From positions 1 to 14,433 of the forward strand of contig CAZMGM010000051.1 in the NCBI GenBank assembly GCA_964565865.1: a DNA stretch of 14,433 nt, given 5' to 3'. Shown in pieces: positions 14,286-14,433 of the stretch. The notes below the pieces were generated by a model, which did no database searches, had not been told where the DNA came from, and worked only from the letters and a program-made list of their open reading frames with translations. The position numbers were made by a program, and so were the translations under genes. Each line of letters starts with the position of its first letter. The stretch's first letter is position 1. Source of the DNA: CBDAPI01 sp964565865. GTDB lineage: Bacteria; Acidobacteriota; UBA6911; RPQK01; CBDAPI01.

Positions 14286-14433
14286 CGTACCTTTCCATGG
14301 TCCACCTTCCTGTTCTATCCTCCTGATCTTCTTAAGGAAGACTATGGTTAGTTACTCCCCAAGCCATCTATCAACACGTGTGGCAAGGCCCGTTTTTTTG
14401 GTCCAGCGTTAAGTCAGTTTAACAAGGCCATCT
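14286..14433. other. Downstream non-coding tail to window end
   Basis: 148 nt with no gene seen. A short imperfect dyad (TCTTCTTAAGGAAGA) lies near 14328 and a run of seven T at 14391-14397, but no GC-rich stem directly precedes the T-run, so a terminator is only possible. Confidence 0.4.

Noticed and set aside
14391..14397. T7 run as an intrinsic terminator after the last gene
   Set aside because: Only a 3-4 bp pairing precedes the T-run; a stable GC-rich stem is missing.

Overview
This is a bacterial, metagenome-style scaffold: there is a 10-N scaffold gap at 6193-6202, Shine-Dalgarno sites are strong (GGAGG type), and two proteins start with classical signal peptides. The mix of large secreted glycosidases, a right-handed beta-helix protein, xylose-isomerase-like TIM barrels and a Gfo/Idh/MocA oxidoreductase is typical of Planctomycetota, Verrucomicrobiota/Lentisphaerota, Omnitrophota or related candidate phyla. 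No single gene fixes the phylum. All real genes lie on the + strand, and I see no tRNA, rRNA or CRISPR.

Layout. 2-1084: C-terminal part of a beta-helix protein, cut by the window edge. 1145-1981: sugar isomerase/epimerase-type TIM barrel. 1982-2414: non-coding, holding a 184-bp miniature transposable element (2190-2373) and a possible relic of a membrane-protein gene. 2415-5699: very large secreted glycoside-hydrolase-like protein. 5875-6710: second transposable element, carrying a GxxExxY (PD-(D/E)XK-like) gene interrupted by the scaffold gap. 6716-9451: secreted alpha-N-acetylglucosaminidase-like (GH89-like) protein. 9696-12341: cytoplasmic GH38 alpha-mannosidase. 12338-13393: Gfo/Idh/MocA oxidoreductase. 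13383-14285: second TIM-barrel isomerase/epimerase/lyase. The last three genes form a tight, translationally coupled operon.

How it fits together (inference): the beta-helix, 1094-aa and GH89-like proteins would attack a complex glycan outside the cytoplasm. The GH38 enzyme would trim imported mannosyl oligosaccharides inside. The oxidoreductase and TIM-barrel enzymes would convert the released sugars by oxidation followed by isomerisation or elimination. No transporter or regulator is intact in the window.

The most notable discovery is a pair of related elements. Both have ~25-bp terminal inverted repeats fitting GGSTCTTCCG-N8-GTGGGT and both are bounded by perfect 8-bp direct repeats (ATTAAACA at 2182/2374; TGAAAATG at 5867/6711). 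Neither encodes a transposase. The termini and 8-bp duplication recall the ISL3 family (from memory, unchecked). The larger element landed exactly on the start codon of the GH89-like gene. Its target duplication regenerated the ATG and its right terminus now supplies the ribosome binding site, while the original RBS and start codon are stranded 850 bp upstream. Inside, the cargo gene is framed almost symmetrically by nested inverted repeats, including two perfect long hairpins (25-bp and 27-bp stems).
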